Origin: Silurus meridionalis | Taxonomy: Eukaryota; Chordata; Actinopteri; Siluriformes; Siluridae | Direction of reading: 5' to 3' | DNA: 64,000 nt | Assembly: GCF_014805685.1 (NCBI RefSeq) | Contig: NC_060885.1 | Location: forward strand, 11,025,132-11,089,131 | Shown here: one piece after another, positions 48,901 through 63,800 of the stretch | How the letters are laid out: every line of letters begins with the position of its first letter | How positions within the stretch are numbered: position 1 is the stretch's first letter | Notes under the pieces: generated by a model | Databases searched by the model: none | Told to the model about the DNA's origin: nothing | Seen by the model: the letters and a program-made list of their open reading frames with translations, nothing else | Program-made: the position numbers and the translations under genes

Positions 48901-51900
48901 TTGCTTTTACATAAATAGTTCATTAAAAAAAAAGTCAAAAGTGTTTGTACAACCATATCAATAAATTCTAGCTGACTTGTGTTTAACTGAACTGTACTCT
49001 TGTCTATATGCATAATGAAAAAAAATTAAGTGGTTATGATTTTTTTATTAGGGTGTACCGTGTGATCTAGTGACAGGAGAAGAGAGAACCTTTGTGGATC
49101 TAGATGGGAAACAATCTAATCATGTAGCCTGTACCATTGAAATGTGCAGTGTTATAACTCCATGTGAGTGGTGGAATCCAAACAATGAAAAATACTTCAG
49201 CTTTATTAGATTTGGTTTTGTTATAAAATGTGTAAATGACTGTTGATTATTTTCAGATGAAGTTGCAGTCATTGATGAGATTCAAATGATCAGAGATCCT
49301 GCCAGAGGATGGGCCTGGACTAGAGCTCTTCTGGGTGAGTGCAGTACAGTGTCCTAGTGCAGCTGTACTATGCTAATTGAGATTTTTTAAACATCTGGAA
49401 TGTCATGAAATAATAATATTTGCCCATACTAAAGGCTTTAAGTTTTGCATAATCCTGTGGTCGTAGAGCAAAGTTTTCCTAATGCTATTTGGCAATTAAA
49501 AGCTGCTGTGGTTTCAACTATGTGAAACTCATTATGCTTTCTCCTTGATAGTTCATAAATCACAGTTCATTTCTGAAAGTGGTTTACCCATATTTGTTCA
49601 CGTGATCAGGTCTGTGTGCTGAGGAGATCCATGTGTGTGGAGAACCTGCAGCTATTAGCTTCATCACTGAACTCATGTTCACCACTGGCGAGGAGGTGGA
49701 GGTGAGTCTGTTCTTCCGCTAGTTTGTTTGATGTGTTTAATTTGACAGGAAACAATGTAGCTGCAAGAAGACACAAGACATAGTTAGAAAGTCAGACCAC
49801 TAGATGTTTGATTCAAGAACTTATAAGGAGCAGATCATTTGTAATGCTAAAGGTTAATGCAGTGCTTTAATTTATTTGGGCTTGAAGATGAAACACCTTT
49901 TCTTTTTTTTGTTTTTCTTTTTTTACGCTCAAGGTTCGGAACTATAAGCGGCTGACTCCGTTCTCTATCTCGGACAGTGCAGTGGAGAATCTCGACAACC
50001 TGAAGCCTGGTGACTGCATTGTGTGTTTCAGCAAAAATGACATCTACTCTGTGAGTAGGCAAATAGAGATCCGAGGCCTGGAATGTGCTGTCATTTACGG
50101 CAGTTTGCCACCTGGTAAGAGTCCTCGAATTAATAGAATCCAGCAATATTAAAGCCTATATATGCTCTTTTCATAGTTTTCTAATTAATACATTTTTACT
50201 GTTCTTTTATATGGTATATTCTGTTATACAGTGTTGCATAGTTCTTATTGACTTGTTTTGTAGTGTTTTATTAGTAGCATTTAATTAACTTGTGGCCTAA
50301 CCGCATAAACACTTTACATTACAGGTACCAAGCTGGCTCAAGCAAAAAAGTTCAATGACCCAGATGACCCCTGTAAGATCCTCGTAGCTACCGATGCAAT
50401 TGGAATGGGTTTGAACTTGTATGTTTTCTGCCTTCTGATATATTCATGCTCCTTTTCAGTGTCAGTATTTCCCAGTTTTTCCGAACAGTGTTGTTACAGT
50501 AGGATGATGTTTATCATTACTGCTTCCAAATAAAGTACCCTTTATATCAGCACTGAAAAAAGCAGTTTTAAGACACAATAATAGCAAGGGCTGCTAATTG
50601 ACACCATAGAGAAGTGTTCGAATCCCATCGAAGCCACAGCCACCTGCTGTCCCCCTCTGGAGTCCAAGAGAACAGAAAGCGCAGGGTTTTCTGGATAGGA
50701 AGGATCGCATATCTCCTGACACATCACAGTGACTCTCACCAAATTTGTGAGCTCATGTACATAAGAGGATGGATATCCATTTCCTCCTATTGTGTTATGC
50801 TGCCCTGTGATGTAGCATGAGAGAAATTTGAAAAGACGTTGCTTCACCCTGTCTAGCTAGTGGCAGATGTATGATAAATGAGAGCTGTATGAAGGAATGA
50901 AATTGGACAAATTAAAGAGAAAAAATAATTCGGTGTAGTATGATGCAAGTGATTGTATAGATTTTGATGAAGCATTACCAAAATAAAAACTACAAGATAA
51001 TTAGGAGAATTCAGATTTAGATGTAGAACTCGTGTAAAGCTTAAACTGCGTGAGATTATTTATCTCTAAAAGCAGGTTATATGGAAGAACGTCAGTCTTT
51101 TTTTTCAGCACTAGTATTTCATGCAAATGTAAGTTCCTTGATTCGTTTATGAACAAGAGTCTCTGTCCTTTCCAGGAGCATAAGGAGAATAATATTTAAC
51201 TCCCTGGTGAAACCTAATGTGAATGAGAAAGGGGAGAAAGAGATGGACACCATTTCCACCTCTCAGGCTCTGCAAATCGCTGGCCGAGCAGGTCGCTTCA
51301 GTTCCATGTTTAAAGAAGGAGAGGTGACCACCATGCATCGTGATGATCTTCCTGTCTTGAAGGAGATCCTGAGCAGAACTGTTGATCCTGTGGAGGTGAG
51401 AGACCCCTTTTTTTCCCCCCTAGAGCAAGAAAAAATTAATTAAGTGGGCAGTTTGCATATGAATAATAAGGCAAAGAAATAGTTTAATGCTGCATCACCG
51501 TATTAGCAACTTATGCAAGTGTGAGACATGTTTCAATAAAAAGAGAAAAGGTGCCATGTAGGCACTGCTGGTGTTAATTTTGCTTTATGTAGTCATACAG
51601 AGATATCAGATAAGTACCACTTAAAGAATGGTATCCTGACACATTTCTCCTTTGTGGGATTTCAGACTGCAGGTCTACACCCCACTGCAGAGCAGATAGA
51701 GATGTTTGCTTATCACCTCCCTGACGCCACACTTTCCAATCTCATTGTGAGTGTTTCAAATCCAAAATGCTACTGTATAATTGTTTTAGGCAGAAAGCTT
51801 ATATTTTGCTTACAGATTCCTCTGTGTAACAGGACATATTCGTGAGCCTCTCGCAAGTAGATGGCCTTTACTTCGTTTGCAACATCGATGATTTCAAGTT

Positions 51901-53838
51901 CCTGGCAGACATGATCCAGCACATTCCTTTGAACCTGCGCTCTCGCTACGTCTTCTGTACCGCCCCTATCAACAAGAAACAGCCCTTTGTTTGCACGTCC
52001 TTCCTTAAGGTACACATGACAACACTGGTTCGTGGTAGTGGTGTTTTTTTTGCTTTGTATGATCAGCCTGCCTGTACACCTCTGAGTTCCGCTTGCCGCT
52101 CACAGCAGCCAATCCTTAGGGGTCTTGTTTACAGTATATACCAAAAAGTGCCTGATAAGCTTCATGTATTATGATAGGGCATGCTCTGAGGGTCCCCTAA
52201 TGATGCATGTGTTTGTTTGTAGTTTGCGAGGCAGTTCAGCAGGGACGAGCCGTTGACTTTTGCATGGGTGTGTCGACACATCAGCTGGCCGCTGGTCCCT
52301 CCCAAAAATATCAAGGACCTTGTTCACCTGGAGGCTGTACATGATGTGCTGGATCTCTACCTTTGGCTCAGGTATTGTTAGAATGTAGTTTTTCTCTTTG
52401 TTTTTTATCTTGGGAAATTACATGTAGGCATACAACTTGGGAAAGTTTAGATATGTTTATAGGTCCACATACGTAAAAAGTACATATCCAAGAATCACAG
52501 ATGTGAAGGCAATGCAAAAAAAACATTTTGAAGGAAGCAATGTAATTATGTTATTGTACACACAAAAACAATAGACCTGTACTTGGAGCATCTTGTCATC
52601 ATATGCACAGAGAAGCTGGTTATGCTTCAATCTCTGCTTCAATACACTGACCAGGTTTGACATTATGACCTTCTTCCTAATATTGTGTTGGTCCCCGTTT
52701 TGCTGTCAAAAGTCCTGAACGATCGAGCATTAACATCTTTAACAATTTAAACTACAGTAGCTTGTTTTTTTGGATCTGACCACATGGGCCAGCCTTCTCT
52801 CCCCCATTGTTCACTACTGTTACTTCCTTGGAACACTTTTGATAGATACCGACCACTGATGACCGAGAACAAACCATAAGAGCTGCAGTTTTGGGGATGC
52901 TCTGACCCAGTCGTCTAGCCATCATAATTTGGCCCTTGTGAAGCTCGCTCAAATCCTTACACTCGCCCATTTTTTCCTGCTTCTAACACACCAACTTCGA
53001 GAAGAAAATGTTTGCATGCTGTGTTAAATCCCACCCACTAACAGGTGACATAATTATCAGTTCATCAGAGTTATTCACTTCACTGGTCATAATGCCTGGT
53101 TGGTGTTTCTCTGCAATTTCTATCATTGGTTCTCACCCATATCAATACTATTAGACTCTTATTTCATACCACAAGATTTGTTTATGTTGGCAGTCATAGA
53201 CTTTGGTTTTTATATAGTATGCTAGTGGGAAACTTGGGGCATTAACATGAAACAACTTGAAGTGAACATGAACTTGCTTTAAAATCTTGTAATCAAAAAT
53301 CAAATTCTGTTACCACAGTACAGCAACTGTCCAGCCACTGCTGAGGCAATTATTTTAATATTTGCACACTTTTCTTGTATTGAGTGATTTGCATAAAACC
53401 AATTGGATTAAAACCCTGTTTCAGTCAAATCATTTTCCCTCTTTAATTCCTTCTAGCTATCGCTTCATGGACATGTTTCCTGATGCCAGCCTCGTCCGTG
53501 AGATCCAGAAGGAACTGGACAGCACTATTCAGGTTGGAGTGAGAAACATTACACGGCTTATCCGTGCCACAGAAACGCAAAGCAACAGCACAGGTTCTGC
53601 AGCTGAATCAAAAACCTCCCCATTTCCCGGATTAAGACTGAGAAAACCTCGGGGATCCAAAACCCATGTTCACGGTAAACAGGACACAAGGGGTGCAGAC
53701 AGTTCGCTTGGTGCTCGTCTGGTTCAGGAGGGTCTACTCACACCAGAGCTCCTGCAGCAGCTTCAGAGAGAGTGGACAAGAGAGCAGAACCCCAGTGGAC
53801 CTACAGGGACTATTATTAAAAATAAGAAAAAAAAATAA
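45977..53838 (+). CDS. supv3l1: Mitochondrial ATP-dependent RNA helicase SUPV3L1 (SUV3)
   Basis: Mitochondrial matrix DExH helicase that pairs with PNPase in the degradosome to unwind and clear mitochondrial RNA. Exons: 45977-46256, 47057-47134, 48009-48116, 48211-48325, 48703-48871, 49052-49163, 49257-49334, 49610-49701, 49934-50114, 50325-50418, 51176-51395, 51666-51746, 51833-52009, 52223-52371, 53457-53838. Phases agree, giving 771 aa (human 786). The N-terminus ([20 protein letters not shown]) is arginine-rich without acids, fitting a mitochondrial presequence. Helicase motifs: Walker A GPTNSGKT (about 210-217), DEIQ (about 294-297), [10 protein letters not shown], and motif [11 protein letters not shown] (about 469-477). 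The C-terminus ends in a lysine run. A second ATG lies directly after the first, so either may start. Introns contain a hairpin (4), a SINE-like repeat (10) and a Tc1-like element (14). Confidence 0.97.
46809..46893 (+). mobile_element. LINE 3' tail in supv3l1 intron 1
   Basis: The sequence aatttccccactgtgggacgaataaaggtatatcttatctta resembles the 3' terminus and short tail repeat of L2/CR1-like fish LINEs. Nothing upstream is recognisable, so the copy is probably heavily 5'-truncated. Confidence 0.5.
48370..48404. repeat. Perfect hairpin in supv3l1 intron 4
   Basis: Arms tggcgtgtatatatca and tgatatatacacgcca are exact reverse complements of 16 bases separated by 3 bases. No associated gene or known element is recognised. 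Confidence 0.9.
50583..50860 (+). mobile_element. SINE-like repeat in supv3l1 intron 10
   Basis: Contains a B-box-like gtgttcgaatcccatcg near its start, then gtccaagagaacagaaagcgcagggttttctggataggaag and ttgtgagctcatgtacataagaggatgg. I recall similar sequence as a high-copy fish repeat. The A-box is not clear. Confidence 0.45.
52644..53105 (-). mobile_element. Tc1-like non-autonomous element in supv3l1 intron 14
   Basis: Ends cactgaccaggtttgacattatgacc and cactggtcataatgcctggttggtg form an inverted pair. The minus-strand frame 52752-52970 encodes the N-terminal transposase helix-turn-helix ([20 protein letters not shown]). It is the same family as the 38.4 kb copy, and the catalytic domain is absent. 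Confidence 0.75.
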
Positions 53839-54012
53839 GTAATTTGGTATCAGTCTCACTTTTCTACATTTAGATAGGGGCTTATTTAATACATAATCTG
53901 CTTATCCATTAAATATGGACGTGTCTGTTAAGACTGAAATCTACAGATATGTGGTATACGTGTGTAAAAGGCTATACGTGTGTGAATGAGTCAACATTGC
54001 TACTAGGTTCCT

Positions 54013-54018
54013 AATAAA
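54013..54018 (+). terminator. supv3l1: supv3l1 polyadenylation signal
   Basis: AATAAA lies 175 bases after the stop codon; plausible short 3' UTR. Confidence 0.6.
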
Positions 54019-55821
54019 ACATTCTACTATTTTTAATGGGCTTCTACTACCTCCTTATGATTCAATTGATTTAAACTGCCTTCTTTTTATAATTTTATAT
54101 AAACCACCCTTCTGTAAAAAGTTTATTCACAGTTGGGTGAGTTGTAGTTCAGAATGTTGAAGTATTTATTTTTGTACTGATGTATTTCTCAAAAGCTCCT
54201 CAAAAAATGATTAGAACCTCAATAAATCAATTAATATTAATTAATAAAACAATAAAATTTTTTATATATAATTAAATTAAGACATTAAATTTTGTTTTCC
54301 ACAAGATGAATTTTGTTCAAGGTTTCCTATTTTTCCATTGGATCCCACTCACATTGAATAAAACTTACTCAAGGTAATTGGCTGGCCATGCGATATCACT
54401 CGAATTCTTTTACTAATATTACTAATGGGTTTTTTTTGTGTTATTCACATGTGATTTCTTCCAGTATCTTTATTTCACACAAAAAGACTTTTAATTTTTC
54501 TACTTGGCTAATTGCACAGATGTGAGCATGTTTGTGTCCAAAAGGCAATTCTGCATTTTGACAGCTTGTCAATCAAAAAACAACCCCTAGTTTATGGTAA
54601 TCTTGCATCAACCTATGCTATATTTTTAGGACGATGCTGTTGAACGCTTATTATTATTATTATTATTATTATTACAATTGTTATATGTTTTAGATTTTCT
54701 TTTATCTAGATTCAAATGTGAAAGAAATCAGTTGAATAAAGTGTACCATAATATGTGTTAGGTACTCGTAGACGTTTATAAATGCTGGATTTTCAACAAC
54801 ACTGGTTGTTTGAATAATGTCAGGAAAATATATATTAAGAGTAGGGCCAATTAACAAAATGGACCAATACAAATGATCATAAAATAAAACATTATTCATT
54901 TTGCTGTGCTTTTAAATTCTTTTCATTTTTAAAAAGGAAAAATTCTCTGCAGTTGCTTAAAACTGAGGTGATTAAATAATCACTCTCTCAAGCTTCGTGT
55001 TTGCTAAATCTGCCATTTAATCCAGCAGTAACTGCAACCATAGAAACTGCATGAGAAATCCACAGTGCTAAAACTTTATATAATTTATCTAAATCTAAAC
55101 TGAATTCTTTCAAATAAGCCATAATCTAAAACATGCTTGGTGTAACTCTATAACTGACAAAAAGTGTAGGTGGTTAAAGTGTAACTGGGACGTTAATCAG
55201 TGGCTTTTGATTATCTGGGAACGTCTACAAACAATGAAGATGATCCAGAATTCAGTACCATTGTCTTTCTGATCACTTCAGTCCAATTTGGTAAAGATAA
55301 ACACTCTATTTTGACTTGGAAATTGTTTGTTCGGACTTTTTCCTTTGCACGGTGAGGATGTTTTTACAGGCACAAAAGGGTGGTGTGGGGCAGATCTCCT
55401 TCAACTATTGTTGTACTGTGTCTGTTTGCATGAAATAGCAAATGTGTTGATCCCAGGGGGAAAAAAGCCCTGACTGGAACAAAGCCAAACACATTGCTAG
55501 GAGAGCTGTAAGAGAGGCAGCCCAGGAACGAAGAGAGACTGCCATTAATGATTTAGCTTGAGGAGGGAGGGGACGACAGGAAAGGAAGCGCTCTTAACGC
55601 ACTCTCAGAGGAACAGCAGGTCTAATTGTAAAAAACTTTAATCTCATGCACAGATAAGACTTGGCTGGAGAACACCGCTTTAACGGAAGAAAACTTTACA
55701 CAGGCGCAAGACTTGGGACGAAAAGTTTTTAGGAAGGATTTTTGCAAATCGAATGTGTAAGGATTTCTTGTGTTTTTAATTCAATATCAAAAGCACCTGT
55801 GTGATCGTGAGATATTGCACA
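54019..55821. other. supv3l1-hkdc1 intergenic sequence and hkdc1 5' region
   Basis: AT-rich with a (TTA)n at 54648-54675. Composition becomes more GC- and purine-rich at about 55480-55700 (gaggagggaggggacgacagg), the likely hkdc1 promoter/5' UTR area; no clear TATA box. No gene is seen. Confidence 0.5.
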
Positions 55822-58800
55822 ATGTTCGCCGTGCACTTGTTGGCTTTTTACTTCACCAAGCTACAGGAGGATCAAATCAAAAAGGTATATCTTTTTTTTA
55901 AAACCTTGCAAACTTATTAAAAAATATTTTGATTTATTTTAAATTAATGTGAAATGTTACTATTTGCAGGTATGCATACTTTTGAATTTGTGGTTCTTCC
56001 ATTACATGTAAATTTACAAGGAACTATTTTTAGTTTGCAAACTGTTTTTGCATTCTCTTGCATAAATCAAACAGCAGGTTGCGTTACTATAATCATACTG
56101 CTCTGAAAGCCAGTCACATCGTTCTGAGCCAGTCGTCTGATGCTGGAAGTGAATATGGTTCTGAAGTGCTCCGGCGAATCATTAACTTTCCTATGTCTCA
56201 TATCTTAGTTGTGTGGAAAGCCAACCCAACACGTGTAAACTAAGGACCTTGCCCTCTCTGCCAACTTTCTCATTTGCAGCCTTATTTTTAGAAAGGAATA
56301 AACAAATATATATCTTGCTATATATAAAGTTCAATGAGAGATAATTATTTATTTTCTTTGTTTGGTGAAAATATGGTTTCAGATACTGTCTTTCTGATTG
56401 CTCTTTTAGCCTTGTGATAGACACACCCACGTTATCATTTGATAAGTAATAATTATAATCAATGCCTAAATCACTACCGCTATGACTTTTCACTCTTATT
56501 ACTCATCCAACACTTTTTCCAGATAACTATGAAATGGCATAAGTGTCAAAGTCACACAGGAATAACACTGTTAATAAGTAATGGAAATGTAGGCTTTTTC
56601 ATTGCAGATGATTTCATTTGAAAGCTTTGGACTAGAGGATGTGGTGCCATTAAGAACAAAACAGGAGAAATGCAAATATGTTCAAATTCGATATAGAGCA
56701 GTTATCAAGTCTATAACTAAAAACTTCAAATTCTTCTCTTTACTTCCACTAGTTCATTCATTCATACATTGTGCTAATGATTAGACCATGTTTACTAGAT
56801 GAAAGAACCTACACTCTGGTAGACAGCATGCAGAATGAAAAGATGAAAAACACACTGTAGCCCCACACCATATTTCTCGAGCCCACTGCCCAAGTCTAAC
56901 CCCAAGTGGAATTAAATCCTACACAAATGCAATTTGATACAGAAAATATTTTTGTTACTGGATTCAAGTCCAACACCAGAGTCGACTCCTACAACCCTGC
57001 TAATGAAATGATTTGTTTATTTATCATTTTTTTTCACAGGTTGACCGGTTTCTATATGCCATGCGTCTGTCTGATGAACAGCTCTTGGACATTAAGTCTC
57101 GTTTCCGTGTAGAAATGGAGAAAGGTCTGTCGAAAGAAAGCAACATTGCTGCGACAGTCAAAATGTTACCCACACACGTCCGCTCGACTCCTGATGGCTC
57201 AGGTACACATCACGCTTCCAAGAGTTAAATGCCATATTAATGTACTTAAGCACAGTCAAACTTAACAACATACAGTACAATCACATTTAATGATAAATCA
57301 CATCTAATGCTCTGTTGTATAAATAATCCGCCCAAATTTTGAAAAATGGTGTTGTTTGTCTGTGGCACATCTAGAGAAGGGTGACTTCCTGGCACTAGAT
57401 CTTGGTGGTTCCAAGTTCAAAGTTCTACAGGTCAAGGTATCTGAGGACGGGAAAAAGAAAGTGCAGATGAAAAGCCAGACTTTTCCAGTTCCTGTGGAGG
57501 TTCTTAATGGAAGAGGAACAGATGTACGTACTTCATTGCAAATGTAACATTTAGTGACTGAGATGGCATACAGTTAAAATGTATTTTTTTATTGAAACAA
57601 AGAATTTTAGCAAGTACCGTATTTTTCGGACTTTAAGCCGCTACTTTTTTCCTACGTTTTGTACCCCGCGGCTTAAACAACGAAGCGGCTAATTTATGAA
57701 TTTTTCCTGGGTTTTTCCCGGTTTCACAAACAAAAAATTGAGCGACATATAACATTTGATCAATGAAATTTCCGAACGGAAACGAAAAAACGCACCTCAC
57801 CTGTGTTCTGAGCTGCACGGCTTCGGGAGAAAAAATGTTTTTTTTTTTAAACGCACGACGATGCCAAAAGATAAACTCCTGAGAGAAATAGTTGTGAAAG
57901 GAAGGAGGAAGACAGTAAACAATGACTTACTTGGTCGGCTACTGTTTAGATACAAGCTGTTGTAGCGCGTTGAGTCTGGGTGAAGGGATAGCTCGAGTTC
58001 TAACTCCAGTTGCAACAGAAATCATATAAGCACAGACAGGTTTCCAAAACTCGTGCTTTTTTATTTTTCTTGGCAACAGTGTTAAGGGTTAGTCAAAGAA
58101 ACTTAGAAATGAGCATCAGAAAATAATAAGGACATAATCCTCGGTCTCCACACACGCAGTAATACCGGAAAAATGCTGTGCCGGTCTTTTCTCAAAATAC
58201 CGCTATGCTCCTAAAGGAAGCGCAGCATATTTCACCCGTTACATGTGTGGCATGTTTTCTAAAGTAATTTTATTATATACTGGCAGAGCAATTATTTTAT
58301 ATTTCCATTCAGCCAAATAATTGACCCTTCTTCTACTTTTTATGTCTTACAGCTTTTCGATCACGTGGCAGAGTCTTTAAAAACCTTCATGAAGAACAAT
58401 GAGATAAATCAGAAGATTCCACTGGGCTTCACCTTCTCATTCCCCTGTCTCCAGTCTAAACTTGATGAGGTACAAAGCAGCAAGGGCACACAGCTCTAGG
58501 AATTTTGTACTTATGTGCCAATATTTGTATAATTTCTCAAACCACATTATTATTATTACTAATACTGTGTTACTATGATGTAGGGTATGTTGCTCTCATG
58601 GTCAAAGGACTACAAGGCCAGAGGTGTCAAAGGTGCTGATGTGGTAGAGTTACTGAGGCAGTCTATCAGCAAAGTTAAGGTATGAAAGAAACTTTAAAAA
58701 ATAATATAGTTTATAATTAGATAAATATTTAGAGAACATGCCTATAAAGCATTTTAAAAGTCAGTGTTGTGTATGAGAACAGGGGATTGATGTGGATGTT

Positions 58801-60813
58801 CTGGCGCTGGTCAATGACACAGTGGGGACCATGATGACGTGTGGATATGATGACCAGCACTGTGAGGTCGGAGTTATTATAGGTGAGACCATAGTGACCA
58901 TGTCTGAATATTACCTGAACTACAATCAGATCAGCAAGCATGTGCCATCATTACCTGGAGTTTAGATGTGAAATTAAAACGTACAATTAAAAAAAACTGT
59001 TTTCTGTCTTTTCCCTCAGGTACAGGCACTAATGCATGCTACATGGAGGAGATGAGACACATTGACCTGGTGGAGGGAGACGAGGGCAGGATGTGCATCA
59101 GTACAGAGTGGGGAGCGTTTGGAGATGACGGGGCACTGGATGATTTTATTACAAGTTTTGATCAGGAAATTGATGCCGCCTCCATCAACCCTGGAAAACA
59201 ACTGTGAGGTTTTAAGGGTTTTATAAAGGGTTTCAATTTAGTAGCTATAGACAGTAAACAAAATCCAGTCACATCACATCCAATGCCTTTTTTCTTTAAA
59301 ATGCCACTTTCTTCTACTCCACAGCTTCTTCAAAATTGTTGCTTACAATGTCATTGGACAAAGCAGAAGTAGGAATAGAAATATTGGTGCTCATTTAGAA
59401 AAGTCAATCTCAGTCAAGATTATATTTACGAATAATTTACATGCTTATATCTCCATAAGGTTTGAGAAGATGGTGAGTGGGATGTACATGGGAGAGCTGG
59501 TGAGGCTCATCCTGTTAAAGATGGCTAAACGTGGCCTGCTGTTTAAAGGAAGGGTTTCAGATTCTCTTCGTACTAAAGGGAGATTTCAAACTAAGCATGT
59601 CTGCATGATAGAAGAGTAAGTGAGAGATTTTTTTAGTCGTTCTTGGCACTATATTTAAGTTTCAGTTCAAGATTAAACCATCTCTGCTAATCTATATGCA
59701 ATGAATTTATTAAAATCTATTAATATGGGTGATCATATATGGAGTTTCATTTATCTGGTGTCTTCTTCTAGGTACAAAAACGGGCTGGAGAACACTAAGG
59801 AAATCCTTACAGAGCTGGGTCTCACTCCCACAGAGAATGACTGCATTGCCGTTCAGCATGTTTGCACCATTGTGTCCTTCAGGTCAGCTAACCTGTGTGC
59901 TGCTGCATTGGCTGCCATCCTCACACGCATCCGGGAGAACAAGAAGCTAAAGACGCTAAGGACCACCGTTGGAGTGGATGGAACTGTCTACCGGACTCAT
60001 CCTCAGTATGATAGCTTGTTTGCTCCTTGCAGTCGTTTTTATTTCAAACAAATAAACTTGACTCAATATGCACAGGTGCTGGATTTACAAGATGTTGGTC
60101 TCTGTATTGTAAATACATTTTGCAGGTATGCGAAGAGGCTCCATAAAGTGGTGCGCCGCCTGGTGCCTGAGTGCCATGTCCGTTTTGTGCTGTCGGAGAG
60201 TGGCAGTGGGAAAGGGGCAGCCATGGTGACTGCGGTTGCCCAACGTTTGGCATCACAGCGCAAAGAGATTGACAGCACACTAGCAGAATTCACCCTCAGC
60301 CCCACACAACTCCAACAAGTTAAAGATGAGATGCGAGTGGAGTTGGAGCGTGGCCTCAGAAAGGACTCTCATGGCTCTGCTTCAGTCAAAATGCTGCCCT
60401 CATATGTTTACAGGACTCCAGATGGCACAGGTGAAAAAATATTTAGTTTTAAGAACAAGATTATACATTTTTAAATGTTTCTTGCAATTATACCTTATAC
60501 CTAAATATATTCAATATAATTATATAAATATAAATAGAATTAATACCTAATACCTAAATGTACCGTAATTGCCTCATACACCCTGTGTTGTGCACTGTGC
60601 ATGTGACAAATATCCAAAGAAATGTGGCTTTAAATATTTTCCCAAAAAGTAAATAGTCTAAGTTAAATCTATGTTTGCAATTTATTTACAAATTACCACT
60701 ACATTTGTCTTAATTAAGAGAGTAAACACTAAGACAAAGAAGGGCTAGAAATGTTTCCACATTATCACATTGTTTCTTACACATTCTAATAGCTATTTTT
60801 CTCACACTAATAG

Positions 60814-60875
<62 letters not shown>

Positions 60876-63800
60876 TTATGGCAAAAGAAAGCCTGTTAGC
60901 CTAGGAAGGACATGGCCCACTGTTGGAAATCCCTTTAGGAATTTTTATCTAAATGGGCGATTTGTGTACTGATGTATTTTATCACTGCTGGTCCTACTTT
61001 AGAGACGGGAAAATTCCTGGCCTTGGATCTGGGCGGAACAAATTTCAGAGTTCTGGTGGTGAAGATCCGTAGTGGAATTCGCAAATCTGTGCGCATGTAT
61101 AACAAGATTTATGCCATTCCACTGGAAATCATGCAGGGCACTGGAGAGGAGGTGCAAACTTATGTCTTTTTTTACTTCAATGCTAGCGATCAGCTCACAC
61201 ATACACTATTTCAAATTAGATTAATAAAAATGTATTTGTCGTGATTATTAAATATAAGCTATAGCTAATAAATGTTCTGTTTTCTTTTCAGCTGTTTGAC
61301 CACATAGTACATTGTATCTCAGATTTCTTGGACTATATGGGGATGAAAAACACCTGCCTGCCCCTTGGCTTCACCTTCTCATTCCCATGCAAACAGACTG
61401 GAATAGATAAGGTAACAGAAGCATTATCATTGCTTATCAGAGGCTCAATGGAGATGCTGACATCATAACTATGAAAACAGAATATTATTGAGAGATGCAT
61501 TAAACATTCTTTACAATCTTTAAGGGAATCCTGGTGAGCTGGACTAAAGGTTTCAAAGCTACTCACTGTGAGGGCAATGATGTGGTGGACATGCTGAGAG
61601 AGGCCATTAAGAGACGAAATGTAAGACATGAAATTTGTATATATGGTAATTAAAAAAAAATCATGATCAGAGTATTTGAATAATTCTGTTTGTGTAGGAA
61701 TTTGACCTTGATATTGTTGCTGTGGTAAACGACACGGTTGGCACGATGATGACATGTGCATACGAAGATCCTAATTGTGAAATTGGATTAATTGCTGGTA
61801 TGGATTTTATCTCCTTCTGTCAAAACAAGCATTCTTTCTCACTCCGTGCTTTAATCTTGTCAGTTCATAACAGCTCCTAATGAAAGCATGCAAGCACAAA
61901 ACAAAATGTACAAGATATTAAACAGGAAATATAGAATTTTATCAGTATATGCAACAATGCAGGTTTGGGGAAAAGTATATTTCAAAATAAAAAAAAAAAT
62001 CTAATACGCTTCCTGGATTTTCTTGGCCATGCAGGAACAGGCAGCAACGTTTGCTACATGGAACACATGAAGAACATTGAAACAGTGGAAGGGGATGAGG
62101 GGCACATGTGTGTGAACACTGAGTGGGGTGGTTTTGGGGATAACGACAACATTGAGGATATCCGGACACGGTTTGACCGGGAGGTGGATAGCGGCTCCCT
62201 GAATGTGGGTAAACAGAGGTAAGAGTGGCTGTTATGGCTTATTCATACACATCTAATATTAATATCATACTAAGTTGCACATTATACTTTTATCAAATGG
62301 GCCAATTCATTAAAAATGGGGAAAACATTAACCTTTACTATGTGTATAAGTAAATAAGTCAATGTATATTTTGCATGTGTCATCCAGGCTGTACCTTGTG
62401 TTAAAAATCTTTCTTTCATTTTTTTCAATGTATATACTGTTGTAACCACAATTTCTAGAAAACAAATATTGTGTGTGTGTGAGCACACTCAACAATAAAA
62501 CCCATTCTGATTTTTTAAACATAAAATCCATGACAAACATTTCCTTCCAGAGTTAGTCTGCCTTTGCTGTTATAATAACCTCTATTCTTCTAAACTTTCC
62601 ACTAGACTTTGGAGTGTGGCTGTGAATTAGTTTTTATTCAGGTTTATTAAGAGGTTTATTGAGGTCAGGCACTGATGTTGGAGACAAGTAGGCTTTGCAT
62701 GCAGTCAGCACTCCAATCCCAAAGGAGTTCAGTGAGAGACCTTTGCAAGCTGCTTAAGGTCTTCCATTTAAGCCTTAGCAAAGCACATATTTTGGGTCTT
62801 GATTTACACAAAGGGGCATGATATTAGACATTATAGACAACAGTGTGTCTTACTTTGTAATTCTGTGGAACAAATAATGATCAGGTATCTGCAAAAGTTT
62901 CGCCATATAGTGTACCTAATGTGCAATGGTTAGGGACTGTTAAGTGTTTGTCCACACGGGGGCAGTGTATCATAAGAGTACTGGCCCTCTCTAATTTGTT
63001 ATAGTGTACATGACAATATATTATGAGCCTACATTATTTACAACCTGGTTTTCGATACCAAACTCCTTTCCTTCAAAATATTGGAAACTGGAAACTGAAG
63101 CTAACTGTAGATGTTTTTGTTCACACAGGTTTGAGAAGATGACCAGTGGAATGTACCTAGGAGAAATTGTCCGGCAGATTCTAATAGATCTCACCAAAAG
63201 AGGTCTTTTGTTTCGTGGCCATATTACAGAGTGTCTTAAGACAAGGGGCATTTTTGAGACCAAGTTTCTCTCACAGATTGAAAGGTACATGTCTTTATAC
63301 TTTATTCATATATAGTTAAATATATTAAACCTTTTTACCACAGTGATCAGGTAGTTTCAACTGTATAAAATCTCTCTTAGTGTAATCAGACATCTTATAA
63401 ACTTAGTTATAGCCAGTTTTATTATGGTTATCATGGGTTGATACTATATTCTTCTCTGAAATTGATGGCATCCTCTAGTGACCGTTTGGCGCTACTGCAA
63501 GTCAGATGTATTCTCCAACATTTGGGTCTGAACAGCACATGCAATGACAGTATCATCGTTAAGGAAGTGTGTGGTGTTGTGTCAACCCGAGCTGCACAGC
63601 TCTGTGGTGCAGGGATGGCTGCTATTGTAGACAAAATCAGGGAGAACCGAGGACTGGACCATCTCAACATCACAGTGGGTGTGGATGGCACACTCTACAA
63701 ACTCCATCCACAGTGAGTAGAATACATCATTGCATAGGTTCTTGATTTTCCCTAAACCTGATTCAGATACTCGGGTAAGCATCAGGATCATGACTTAAAA